Positions 47,117 through 57,050 of a stretch of 64,000 nt of DNA are shown here, piece after piece; position 1 is the first letter of the stretch, and the number at the start of each line of letters is the position of its first letter. The position numbers and the translations under genes are program-made. Under the pieces are notes generated by a model. That model was given only the letters and a program-made list of their open reading frames with translations, did no database searches and was not told the origin of the DNA. This stretch comes from Nymphaea colorata (Eukaryota; Streptophyta; Magnoliopsida; Nymphaeales; Nymphaeaceae), in NCBI RefSeq assembly GCF_008831285.2, contig NC_045142.1, positions 16,367,354-16,431,353 of the forward strand, read 5' to 3'.

Positions 47117-49190
47117 ATGTCATCTAGCATTGGGGATGAAGAATATCGTCTGATGGTAGATGTAGAGGAAGATGAATCTTTTACATGTACTGAAAAAGAC
47201 TTTGAACCCAAAAGGAAAAGAACATCAATAGTATGGAATGACTTCAAATTAGTAGAATTTAAGGGAAAAGAGTGTGCAAAATGCAATTATTGTGCTGAAC
47301 GATTTGTTGCACATAGTAGCAGTGGTACGGGCCACTTAAAACGACATAGAAATACATGTGTCAGAAAATAAATATTTGATGAAAAACAACGAACTTTGTC
47401 ATTTGGAGTTGGTGAATCTGGTGCCTCAAATTTAGGTCTACATAAATTTGATGTGGACACTATAAGAAAAGGTATGGCTAAGATGACAATAATGCATGCA
47501 CTTCCTTTCAGTATTGCAGAATATCAATATTTTAACGAGTTTCTAAAGGATTGCAATCCAAAGTTTGTGCCAATTTCAAGAAGAACACTTACAAGAGAGG
47601 TACAATCAATGTTCTCGACTGAAAAAAAGAGATATGAAGAAATTTTAAATAACCGAGTGCAGCGGGTATCATTGACATTTGATATGTGGTCCTCACAACA
47701 GACATTAGGGTACTTATGCTTGACAGCCTCTTATATTGATACAGATTGGCAACTGCACTCTCATATACTTAGTTTTATACATGTGCCTCCACCACATAAT
47801 GCTATTTGTATATGTGACACATTATCAGAGTGCATTACTACTAAGTGGGAACTTCAATTGAAGTTGTTTTCTGTCGCTGCTGATAATTGTTCAACAAATG
47901 ATAGTGCAATAAGTTTATTGAGAAGGACCATAGAAAGGAACAATAATATTTCTTTTCCATTGAGAGGGGAGTACTTTCATATTCGATGTGGTGCACATAT
48001 CATAAATGTGATAGTTAAAGATGGTATGAATGATATGGATGATACAATTTCAAAAATTCGTGACAATGTCAAATATGTAAGGGGATCACCGAAACGACTA
48101 CATGCTTTCAAAGAATGTGTAAAGGCAATGGGTTTGGATGAGAAAAAATGTTTAAACTATGATGTTCCTACTCGATGGAATTCTACATTATAGTGTTGAG
48201 AGATGCATTATTATTTAAAGATGTCTTTCAACATTTGGCATCGTGTGATCCTAGTTATACATGTTTGCCTTCTGAGGATGAGTGGTATCATGCATCTGAT
48301 TTATGTAAGTTCTTAAAGGTCTTCTACGATGCAACAAATCTATTCTCTACCACCAAACATGTAATAGCTAATCTTGTTTTTGAAGAAATCGTATCAATTT
48401 ACCATCATTTGTATACACATCGTGGAATATCAAATGAACATATCAGAGCATTGGCATGCAAAATGCAAGAAAAGTTTGACAAATACTTTAAGGGTTACAA
48501 TATTCTCTTTGCAATTGCAGGTGTTTTGGATCCTAGGTTCAAGTTGTCATACTTGAAGTATTTGCTTGGCAATTTAGATAAACCTGATGCAATAGTGAAA
48601 TATGAAATTATAGAGAGCACTCTTCATGAATTGTATACTGAGTACAAAAATATGTATGATACTGACACATGTAATATGCAAAGGGCCAATGCATCCGCTA
48701 GTACCATCATTGCAACGGAAGAGTATAAAAGTGTGTCTAGATATGAGTTTAGAACATATGTCAACTCCGTATCTTCTGTAGTAGTTAACACAGATCTAGA
48801 CAAATATTTGCTTGATCCAATGGAAAAAATTACACCTACTGCAGAGTTCAACATATTATCTTGGTGGAAAACAAATGAAAGCAAATATAAAATTCTAGCA
48901 AAGATGGCTCGAGATGTGTTAGCTATTCCTGTATCTACAGTTGCTTCAGAATCTGCATTCAGTATAGCAGGAAGAATTATTAATGATTATCGATGTTCAA
49001 CTACTCCAGAAAATGTTGAATCGTTAATCTGCACACAAAGTTGGATTGGTGATGCAAACAACTTGTGTGAAAGGTAAGATGTTCATTGCTTCATAGTTTA
49101 TACATATTAACATAATAGTGTGCTTAAATTAATAAGTGTCTTTGTTACAGTTCTCATGATGCAGAGCACCATTTTGACGAGGAATGTTAA
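47117..49190 (+). pseudogene. hAT transposase (BED zinc finger type), two lesions
   Basis: The start at 47117 opens a frame with a PKRKR nuclear-localisation-like motif and a BED zinc finger (C56, C59, H73, H77). An in-frame TAA at 47369-47371 interrupts it. The frame resumes with the RNase-H-like core: TFDMWSS (first Asp), VAADNCSTND (second Asp), RCGAHIINV and DVPTRWNST. A one-base shift at about 48187-48190 moves coding to another frame. That frame carries the DUF4413-type segment (FAIAGVLDPRFKLSYLKY) and the C-terminal hAT dimerisation domain with STVASESAFS and the catalytic Glu. The last codons appear joined by an intron (GT at 49074, AG ending 49150) to a short exon ending with TAA at 49188. 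The family matches plant DAYSLEEPER/RICESLEEPER-like and autonomous hAT transposases. This copy cannot make full-length protein. Confidence 0.93.
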
Positions 49191-49298
49191 TCGAGTGCAT
49201 GACTATTATGGTAATTTATATAAGAGGTTGGAGATCATTTGCAACTATCCTTTAGCTTTCTGTTATTAAATATTATGCTTTTCTCAATGGAAAAAGAA

Positions 49299-49496
49299 AC
49301 AGAATGGAAAAAGAACACGCTGAAGACAGCAGTCATGTTCCCTGCCATTCTCTTCTCCATTTTCTTCGTACTCAATGCACTCATCTGGGGAGAAAAGTTT
49401 TCAGGCACAATTCCATTTGGTACCATGTTTGCACTTGTGGTTCTTTGGTTTGGCATATCAGTGCCTTTGGTTTTTCTTGTAAGTTATCTTGGATAC
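49299..49496 (+). pseudogene. Captured fragment of a transmembrane-nine (TM9SF/EMP70) protein gene
   Basis: The frame 49239-49511 encodes 66 residues that I recognise as the TM9SF family. It runs from TEWKKNTLKTAVMFP through IFFVLNALIWGEK and PFGTMFALVVLWFGISVPLV to SYLGY, then ends at a stop after four unrelated residues. Family members are about 600-residue Golgi/endosome proteins with nine membrane spans; this segment covers two spans in the C-terminal half. Upstream residues (49239-49298) do not fit the family. It lies 109 bases after the transposase stop and about 730 bases before the hAT right end, in the same orientation. The simplest reading is transduplication of a host exon by the transposon. 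It is too short to function as a TM9SF protein. Confidence 0.85.
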
Positions 49497-49511
49497 ATGA
49501 TGAATTCGTAG

Positions 49512-49812
49512 TTTTACTTGTACATCCGTGTGAGAATCCTACAGCTTTTAACCAGGGAGCCAGTTGTACATTATACTTTGACTTTAAATATTTGAGCATT
49601 TGATGAATGGGATTGCAACCAGATGTTGTCTTCAATTCCTATTTCCTAGCAGTTTGCAGTTGTATGCAGTTCATCAAACTGCACGTCCAATGTATGCAGT
49701 TGTGCTTTCATATTAGCAATTTTTATGTTTTAACAAATGCCTATAATCTGCACAGCTATTGGAGTTAGCGACATTGTGTAATCTTTCCTTGTCTCACTGT
49801 CAGCTGGCATTA

Positions 49813-49846
<34 letters not shown>

Positions 49847-50227
49847 CATCCCGAAATGGTAGGTGCATAAAGTTCCAAAATTCAGGTTGCATGCGAGAGA
49901 ACTTTCTTACACTAACAAGCTAATGGTTGTTGTATGTGATTGCCACAACTTTATGGAACTTTGAAATAAGTATCAAGCTTCAAAGCTTACAATATAATTG
50001 AACGTCTTAGCTCTGGAATTTGTACATTTTTAAAAAATCGAGCAGCTAAATTCTCCAAAACTAAACACGTAAACTCGAGAAAGGAGGCCAGGACATAACA
50101 ATAACCATGTCCTCAACTTGATTCAGCAGCCAACTTTGTTATTCTGCTCGAACTGAATGAATCCTGTATATACACTTCAAAAACCTTGTGTGCTTAACCA
50201 AGGAGCCAGTTTTTTTGTATGGCCCCA
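49512..50227. other. hAT 3' region between captured fragment and right terminus
   Basis: It contains a (TA)n tract (49814-49845) and an 18-base direct repeat, TTAACCA(G/A)GGAGCCAGTT, at about 49549 and 50196. No coding sequence was recognised. Confidence 0.5.
49814..49845. repeat. (TA)n microsatellite
   Basis: An uninterrupted run of 16 TA units inside the hAT element. Confidence 0.95.
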
Positions 50228-50380
50228 GCCTGGTAGTTACTGGGCCTTAGTCAGGGTCGGCCCGGCCCGGCCCGTCAAATAATCAGGTCGGGCCCGGGTT
50301 GGATCTTGGGCCCGACGGGCCGAACCGGGCTGACTGTTACTGGGCCGGGCCGGCCAGGCCCGGCCCGATGCCCAGGCCTA
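50228..50380 (-). repeat. hAT right terminal region
   Basis: GC-rich, with many CGGCCCGGCCC words, ending GCCCAGGCCTA at 50380. It is the intact partner of the truncated left end. Confidence 0.8.
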
Positions 50381-51835
50381 AACTCAATACACAATACAAA
50401 CTCAAGTGGACATACAAATGTGTTCGATACAACTTAGCACTCAGCCTCACTCACGAACCATTGTGCCATCATTCATTCATCCACATGGCCGAACCACACA
50501 TGCAATCCCTAGTCATGTAAACCACACCCCTCCCTAGGATGGCTGGACAAAAGGTATGAGATGAGACTAAGCCTCCAACTCCAAGAGTCCTCGACTAGTC
50601 TCATAAACTCATTGGTCATAGCCACAAACCAACCAAAACCCAGTTTCTATAGGGTGATTGGATGATCTCACCTACCAGGGCCTCGCTCAGCGTCTCCTCA
50701 ATGCAGGATTCATCCATGTAGAGGTGAAACCGGCCCACGCGGACCTCTGCTTGACTGCTACTCAACGTCATGATCCAACTGCATCACTCGGCCTCCAGCA
50801 GCTAAAATAGGCGCAGATTGATGGCCCAAGCTAACAGCGTTTCTTTGGCTGCTACTGTCATGGAAGCCTGCTCTTGCAGGCACTTAGCACCGCGTCAAGT
50901 AATATCACTCATGACCGCCTCTGCTTGTTCGACTTCGCAGGTCAGAGCTTTGTTCTTCCTTTGCCAGGGAACTCGTGCACAACAATCAACACGCTGAAAT
51001 CAACAAAAGTGCAAATCAATCACAGAATAACTCTACGAGAGCTCAGTGAGAAAATGCATCACTGAAAAAACATGTAAATCCCAATTCTATAAGTACAATT
51101 TAGAGAAGCAATGGCTCAACATCGTCGGTGGTAACAGGTTTTCCTGGAATCACAGGCGGAGATGAAATTGTTTGTTGTTCTCTCCACACGGCATCAATTG
51201 TTCTAAAATTGCTCAGAGGGAATCCAAAGACATTTGGGATGACATTCGAACCTTGCTCGACATGTAAATCACCGGAATTTGAAGACGCGACGTGGATTTG
51301 CCACCGTGAAATGGTCGTCCTCTTTGTTGTTCTCTGTCACAGCTGAACTTCATTGACAACAGATTTTACAAAAACATAAGCATCGATTGAGCTCATTCAA
51401 CAATAATAAAATTCATCAAGAAATGTTTGAATAATTCACCAGAAGATAATGGATTCCAATTCCAAGCAGAAATTGGGTTGAAGTTGATGGAATGACGATT
51501 GTCTTCCATCAGGTGCTCGGTTCTCTAGTGGAAGCTCTTCTCACACAGAACGTATGAATTTCTCTCCATAGTGCATCATTTTTAGCTCGAATGGGACATT
51601 CTTGGGTCACACAGGCACCACATGGATATTGTGAAGGAAATGGGATATTAGTCGGTCGTCGGTTTCACCTTCGATGACCAGAATTTCAAGAAGTTGCTTG
51701 AGTTCCTCTTGCGACAGAGTTCCTCAAGCAGAACACACCGAGACCTCTCAGCACGTCAATTCTTTTCTCAATTTGATCCTCAATTAATCAAATAGTCACC
51801 GCAACTGAAAGGTGAAGGATTGGAAAGATGTTCGG
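50381..51835 (-). repeat. 1455-bp direct duplication, copy 2
   Basis: It begins AACTCAATAC exactly where the hAT ends and matches 43612-45066. Beyond 51835 the LTR continues (TTGCCGTTATTGC) with sequence that copy 1 lacks because the hAT is joined there. Confidence 0.93.
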
Positions 51836-52620
51836 TTGCCGTTATTGCTTCTGATGGCCGGAATATCAAGATCCACTGGAAACAGTCGGACGAAGAGGGA
51901 TTGTGAACCCGATTGGAATTGCGTTCGATTAAACCAAGAAATGAAACGAAAATTTATTCAAATTGGTTTAAAGAACATCACTTCTTGATTATGAATAAGA
52001 ATGTCATAATATTTGTTAAATCAACCCTCAATTTCAATCGAAACTTAAAGAACACGATCGCCTTGAGTTCGGGTCACCAGAGCTAAGCAACGCTCGATTT
52101 CTTCAACCTTAGAGTCGATCGTCATCTAAGAAGCGATCAAGATTCGAGAAAATATACACTAATATTGAAATTAACTCGCCTGACTCAAGAACGTTCGGAA
52201 ATGAGTCATTGGAAGGGGTCGATCGTCTCCACAAGCACCGGAGCAACCGTCAGTCTGTGCTATATCGCCCGAAGCAACCTCTACCTCTAAACCGTCGGTG
52301 GTTTGACGGAACGCTTAGGAGATTGTCTTGAAGCTCGTCGTTGTGGTTTTGGAAGTGTTCATGTGTCACCTTCAAACAATGTGCGAGCTTAGCTCGTGGA
52401 GTCGGCCACAATCATCTAACTTATACAAGAAATCAAGAATTCAAGATCCGGTTCAATAGAAAAAGAGTTAGAAATGCATCTCGGTTTAGCTAGATTTGGC
52501 CTCCACGCGCCTAGGTTGATCCTAGGCTATTGGGCTCGATCTGGACTGAGCTTCCATGTTGAGGCTTCTGTCAGCTGGAGTGGTGACGGACTGCCTCGGG
52601 AGGTCCTCGGCCATGGTTGG
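51836..52620 (-). repeat. Gypsy LTR of element X, remaining (5') part
   Basis: Continues the LTR interrupted at 45066. It matches 60500-61440 in the same orientation and 54480-55110 in inverted orientation (for example the word around AAACCGTCGGTGGTTTGACGG). The outer edge near 52620 is approximate. Confidence 0.7.
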
Positions 52621-52739
52621 CTGGGCTTCAAGTAGGAACATATCAAATCCATGCTCCTTAGATCAAGCTTGACCCAAAGCTCAAATATGTGTAAATCCCT
52701 GAATGATTTGGTCAGTAGTTTCCATTTGGTTTACCCCGA

Positions 52740-53000
52740 TCATAAACCTGCTTCCACGTTTTCGGGCTCAGGCCATGTGCTGATCTGCAAGAGTTGACCT
52801 GTGATGGCTGCGAATGGTGCTAACCCAGCATCGCTTGTATCCTTTTTATTCAGAGAGTCAAGTACAATGTTTAGAATCATAGGGGCAGTGATAGATATCA
52901 TGGCAGTCTTAAGCTGCTCAAAGAAGTGTCGCGATTGATCTGCCCATGCAAAGAATCCCTTTTTCCATCTTGACGTCGAGAATTCAACTAGAAAGAACAT
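52740..53000 (-). pseudogene. Gypsy RT/RNase-H border fragment (element X)
   Basis: The minus strand encodes KGFFAWADQSRHFFEQLKTAM, the conserved gypsy segment between reverse transcriptase and RNase H (F.W....AFE.LK). The catalytic reverse transcriptase is absent between here and the protease fragment. Downstream residues no longer match RNase H after MISITAP. A parallel fragment with the same structure is at 61939-62163. Confidence 0.75.
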
Positions 53001-53162
53001 CAGTAACCATAGTAATCATCCAAAGTGTTGTTTGTCTTACGGTCAAGGCCTTTTAGAGTACCCTTGGGCTCTACATGTATTTTGATGGCCGATAAAGAAG
53101 TTTGTCGTTTCCACCTTTCCACCCTCCTTAGGAAATGACAACATGGTCATTGTGGAAAGGTT

Positions 53163-53411
53163 TCACGTGATATAACCGAGAGTCACTAAGCATTGAACTC
53201 CAAGTATTACATCCACACCGCCTATGGGTAGCACATATAAATTGACTATGAAGGGAACATTCCAAATGGTGATCTCAACCTCCCTACACATCGAGAAACA
53301 CTCTAGGCGTGACCTATTGCCTAGCATATTAGCAAAAGAAGGTTGTCTAAAAGTGCTGCATCCAAGGGTCTTGGTTGCATCCGAACCATGAAATTTGTGC
53401 GTGGCTCCCAT
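53163..53411 (-). pseudogene. Gypsy aspartic-protease-region fragment (element X)
   Basis: The segment ITIWNVPFIVNLYVLPIGGVDVILG followed by QCLVTLG matches the retropepsin-like region of plant gypsy elements (usual form DLYVLPLGGVDVVLGVQWLATLG). The Asp of DLYVLP reads Asn here. It is preceded by a gag-end-like segment. Confidence 0.8.
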
Positions 53412-53586
53412 ATTTTGAAGGACCCATGCTGCTCACTGCTCAATGACTCCCATCGAATTAGGTTGTGTCATGTCAGCCAATGAGTGACAAATCACGCTGG
53501 ACTCATCATGAAAGTTTGAACATGTCCTCTTCTCTTGACTATTTAGCTGCTCGGTTATCATAGGAGGCTACTCCTCCTCGTTTTCC

Positions 53587-53663
53587 TCCTCTATAACCAA
53601 CAACTTCATGTGTTTATGCTTGTGACTACGTTCCTCTTTTTTATCACAAGTGAAACATAACCA
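53587..53663 (-). pseudogene. Gypsy gag zinc-knuckle remnant (element X)
   Basis: In the minus sense this reads WLCFTCDKKEERSHKHKH followed by LLVIEEE. It matches the gypsy form C.KC......GH.CK...LLV.EEE, with the last Cys replaced. Stops lie on either side in the same frame. Confidence 0.7.
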
Positions 53664-53699
53664 TTATTTAATGTGTTGTTTGAGGGGCGTGTGTGGTAG

Positions 53700-54440
53700 G
53701 TTGTTGTGCATCTACCCTCCTTGCTAGCTGAAAGGGATTGGGGTCATGCATCTTCTTTTCATTAAACTTGTAAAAATCAAGCTTAATGCTAGGCAACCAA
53801 GGTTCGTCTCTTGTTCGACCCCATCGCCCATCATATGGCTCTCTTGGTCTTGTCGAGTCTTCATATCAAATCCATATTGTGAACCGGCATCACTACCCAA
53901 CTAGGTCGGCTCACGACTGCTAGATGTTCGGCTGAGACGTTCCTCTTTGACTCAAGATTTGTCAACTCTCTTGGTCATATTTGTGCCTATAGTTAACCCG
54001 TTACACCCCTGTTCATGGACTGATCTATCATAATGCTCATCTCGCATGGGGGTGAGATTTGTCCATGTCTCTGGTTGTCCATAATGATCATCTCGCATGT
54101 GGCAAAATCTATATGCAAGTCTATCCTCTTGATCATAGGCTGGTTTACCATAGTGATCATTTCGCATGCGCCAAAGTCTCTAAACTCTCGGCCCTCATCC
54201 TATGGTCAACATGTCTTACCTCTTGCTTGTGGCCTGCTTTGTCATCGTGGCCCCCACACATGTGGCAAAATCTGTTTGCCGCTCTAACATCATGGTTGTG
54301 GTAAATGTCATGCACATCTAGTCTCTCTAAATCGTAGGTGTGATAATGGCGTACATCTCAAAGGAAGCCATCATTTACGTGCTCGCCTTGGCATCTTGTC
54401 CTTTGGCAATGCTGGCTAGGCATCTTCGCCTTTGGCATCT
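53700..54440 (-). pseudogene. Gypsy gag remnant with short peptide repeats (element X)
   Basis: The minus frame near 53820-53700 includes PWLPSIKLDFYKFNEKK, like the gag start of plant gypsy elements (P.IKLDFP.FNG). Upstream, 54167-53952 encodes three spaced copies of the motif MR(N/D)(D/E)HY. Reading frames are broken. At about 54450 the sequence switches to LTR in the opposite orientation, so the 5' LTR of this copy is not in its normal place. Confidence 0.55.
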
Positions 54441-54479
54441 TGATTATACAAGAAATCAAAAACTTCGACGAAAGATTTG

Positions 54480-56671
54480 ATGAATAACCCAAGAGGATTG
54501 CATGCTTCGACGCCCGACAGATTTTGAAGTAGCAGACGCTGAAAATCTACTGTTGTCAATCTAACACGATGCACGAACGCTTCCAAAACTACCAACGATG
54601 AGCTTCAAGACAATCTCCTGTGCATTCCGTCAAACCACCGACGGTTTAGAGGCAGAGGTTACTTTCGATGATATAGCACTCACCGACGGTTGCTCCGGTG
54701 CTTCTGGAAACGATCGACCCCTTCTGAGACTTATTTCTAGACATTCTTGATCCAAGCGAGTTAATTCCAACATTGTTATATAATTTCCTGAATTCATTTA
54801 CTGGACGACAATCAATTCCAAGACTGAATAAATCAGATGTTGTTAAGCTCTGGCGTGTTGAGACGCAGCCGAAGTTCACTGCGATCGAGTTCTTTAATCT
54901 CCAATTGAATTCAAGTGTTGATTTGACCAAAGATTGTGAGATTCTTGTTCATAATTAAGAGGTGACGTTTTTAAGTCAATTCATGAATAATTCTATCGCA
55001 TTGCTTGGTTTATTCAAAAGCAAATCTAATCTAGTTGACTGTCCCTATCGGCCCGACTGTTTCTCGACCGATCTTGATATTTCGGCCATCGGAGGTACCC
55101 AAACATCAATCGAACACCATCACCTTTTAATTGTGAAGCATATTTGGTCAACTGAAGACCAAATCAAGAGATAATTGACGCACTGTGAGATCACGATGCG
55201 TTTTGTCTGAGAAACTCTACTGCAAGAGGAACTCAAGCGAAACCTTGAAATTCTGGCCACCGGAGTTGATACTGGCGGTCGACCAACATTTCATCTCCTT
55301 CGTAATATTCGTGTGGAGCTTGTGTGACTTAAGAACTATCAAAGCGGGTAAGAAATGTTGCATTGTGAAGATAATTTCACACGTTCTGTTTGAGACGAGC
55401 TGCCGTCGGAGAATCAAACACTTGACAAAAGAAGATCGCCTTTCCAGCAATTGCAACCCAATTTCAATTTAAAATTAGAATCTAATGTCTTTTGGTGATT
55501 CGTTCTAATGATTGTTGTTGATTTGTAATGCTTTTGATCAATTTTAATCGTTGCTTGTATTGCAATATCCCATGTTGTCGATGGAGTCTGGCTGCGGCAG
55601 AGAATGGTGAGGAAGAACAGTGAGTTCATGGTGGCTGATCCTTATCTATGTCTTTATTTACAAAGATTTCAGTGTTGAGCTGGATTCAAATGTCATCCAA
55701 ATCACATTTGAGTAATTTCAGAACCATTGATGCTATGTTGAGAGAACGATCAACAAATTCGTCACCGCTGGCTGGAGGTGCCCTACTGCTACCAACGATG
55801 ATTTATCATTTGCAAGTTGAATTCTGATGAATCTCGAGTGGAATTGAAGCCATTTTGGATCGCAATCACCTACAAACTCTATTTAAACAATTGCAACATG
55901 ATTAGAGTGGAGACAAGTGCGAATTTGGCAGATCTTCATCCGCAAGTGACGTAGGGAACAACCTACTATTGTCGGCGACTGTCTGGCCATCGCTTGCTCA
56001 ATTTATGTTTACAGATTTTGGATTCCTTGTTCATGTTGTTACAAATCCACTCATTCTGAATTCTCTGATGATGATTCAATGATTGAATTGTAATTCTTAC
56101 AAGTTCTGTGTGTCTCAACCTGTGCGTGAGATCTCTGTTGAAGAACAAATAGAGCTTGGTCCTACAACGTTGAACAAACAGTGGCGGTCTCAGGCACTAA
56201 TTCCCCTATATGAGCAAGTGTCGCTGTTTAGGGCATCTTCATTGGCTTTAGTCGGTAAGGAGCTGGTTGACGTTCGTGAAGACCACTTAAGCCTGTGCTA
56301 GCGGCTGGAAGCCGAATGCTACAGCTGAGTCCTAACATTGACTAGCGGTCTAGCTGAAACCCGCATGGGCCGGTTCCACTTCTATATGGCAAGCATGTGG
56401 TTTGCTGAGTGAGGTGAGTGCAGATTGTATTGGACGCATGGGTACGGCCTCCTATAGTTCGTAATACTGTATTGAGTTGCATATTAGGGAGGGAAACCTC
56501 CATTTTGCACCTCATCCTAGGGTTGAATTTAGCTGGGGTTACTGTTCGACTGGGTGATTTTTGTATAGTTGCTAGAAGGCGAGGTTGGGCGAGCCATTTC
56601 ACCAAGTTGTTTCTAGCACAGATCCCATCCATTGGTGCACAAGCGTAGGCGGCTATAGTGGAGTTCCATCA
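54480..56671 (+). repeat. Gypsy-family LTR in plus orientation
   Basis: It is inverted relative to 43420-52620. For example 54600-54660 is about 90% complementary by eye to 52260-52330, and the 55060-55110 stretch pairs with 51840-51900. It ends ...GAGTTCCATCA at 56671 and is followed by a primer-binding-site-like word. Open frames within (for example 54773-55472, 56083-56301, 56342-56632) are LTR sequence, not genes. Confidence 0.75.
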
Positions 56672-56673
56672 AT

Positions 56674-56686
56674 TGGTATTAAAGAC
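56674..56686 (+). promoter_or_regulatory. Diverged initiator-Met-type primer-binding site
   Basis: TGGTATTAAAGAC lies two bases after the LTR end and resembles the common plant TGGTATCAGAGCC site complementary to the 3' end of initiator tRNA-Met. It defines the LTR edge and the plus orientation. Confidence 0.6.
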
Positions 56687-56694
56687 AACTTGGA

Positions 56695-57050
56695 GATCAT
56701 GTCTTGCAGAGGAAGCAAGCACAACGGGATTGAAGAGAAGACCACAAACCATGTTGGGTAGTACGCGCTTGCTACAGACTTTGAGAGGACAACTACCAAC
56801 ATGAGACAGGTTAGTTCAGAGGTGACACAAATTAGATATGATCTGGGTTAGGTTCGAGGTTAGCTTACACGTCTAAATCAATTGGTTTGAGAGTTCGTTA
56901 TGAGCAGCAACTTCAGGCGAATTCTTGAACTCCAGCCGCCAGAGGTGCTGCTAGTGAGTGGCTATGATTCCAACAGTGTTGCTATGTCTTGAGGAGCTTA
57001 TCTGAAAGGACCACGATGGGTTGAAGATTGAAGACTGTTAGAAAAACAGG
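56695..57050 (+). pseudogene. Gypsy gag 5' fragment
   Basis: After the primer-binding site the plus strand can be read as MSCRGSKHNGIEEK, followed by interrupted frames with a coiled-coil-like composition, as at gypsy gag N-termini. It is short and broken, and is followed by another LTR-like stretch rather than the rest of gag. Confidence 0.4.

Larger units (their letters stand above)
45067..50380 (+). mobile_element. hAT DNA transposon (5.3 kb) carrying a host gene fragment
   Basis: The element is bounded by GC-rich ends dense in CGGGCC/CCCGGCC words (45067-45195 and 50228-50380). The right end read inward starts TAGGCCTGGGCATCGGGCC, a hAT-type terminus. The left end lacks the first dozen or so bases and begins at CCGGGTCCGGG. 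Inside are a broken hAT transposase (47117-49190) and, downstream in the same direction, a TM9SF-like coding fragment (49299-49496). The 8 bases on the left (ATGTTCGG) and right (AACTCAAT) do not match, so there is no target-site duplication. Both flanks are copies of the same LTR segment. Confidence 0.88.

Noticed and set aside
47366-47374. Programmed readthrough or recoding at the in-frame TAA of the transposase
   Set aside because: A second, unrelated frameshift 0.8 kb downstream makes ordinary decay the simpler explanation.
43612-51835. Reading the two 1455-bp direct repeats as the LTR pair of one retrotransposon with the hAT as interior
   Set aside because: The interior is a hAT transposon with its own terminal regions and no gag/pol, and LTR sequence continues past 51835 into a gypsy interior. 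The repeats are a duplicated part of one LTR.
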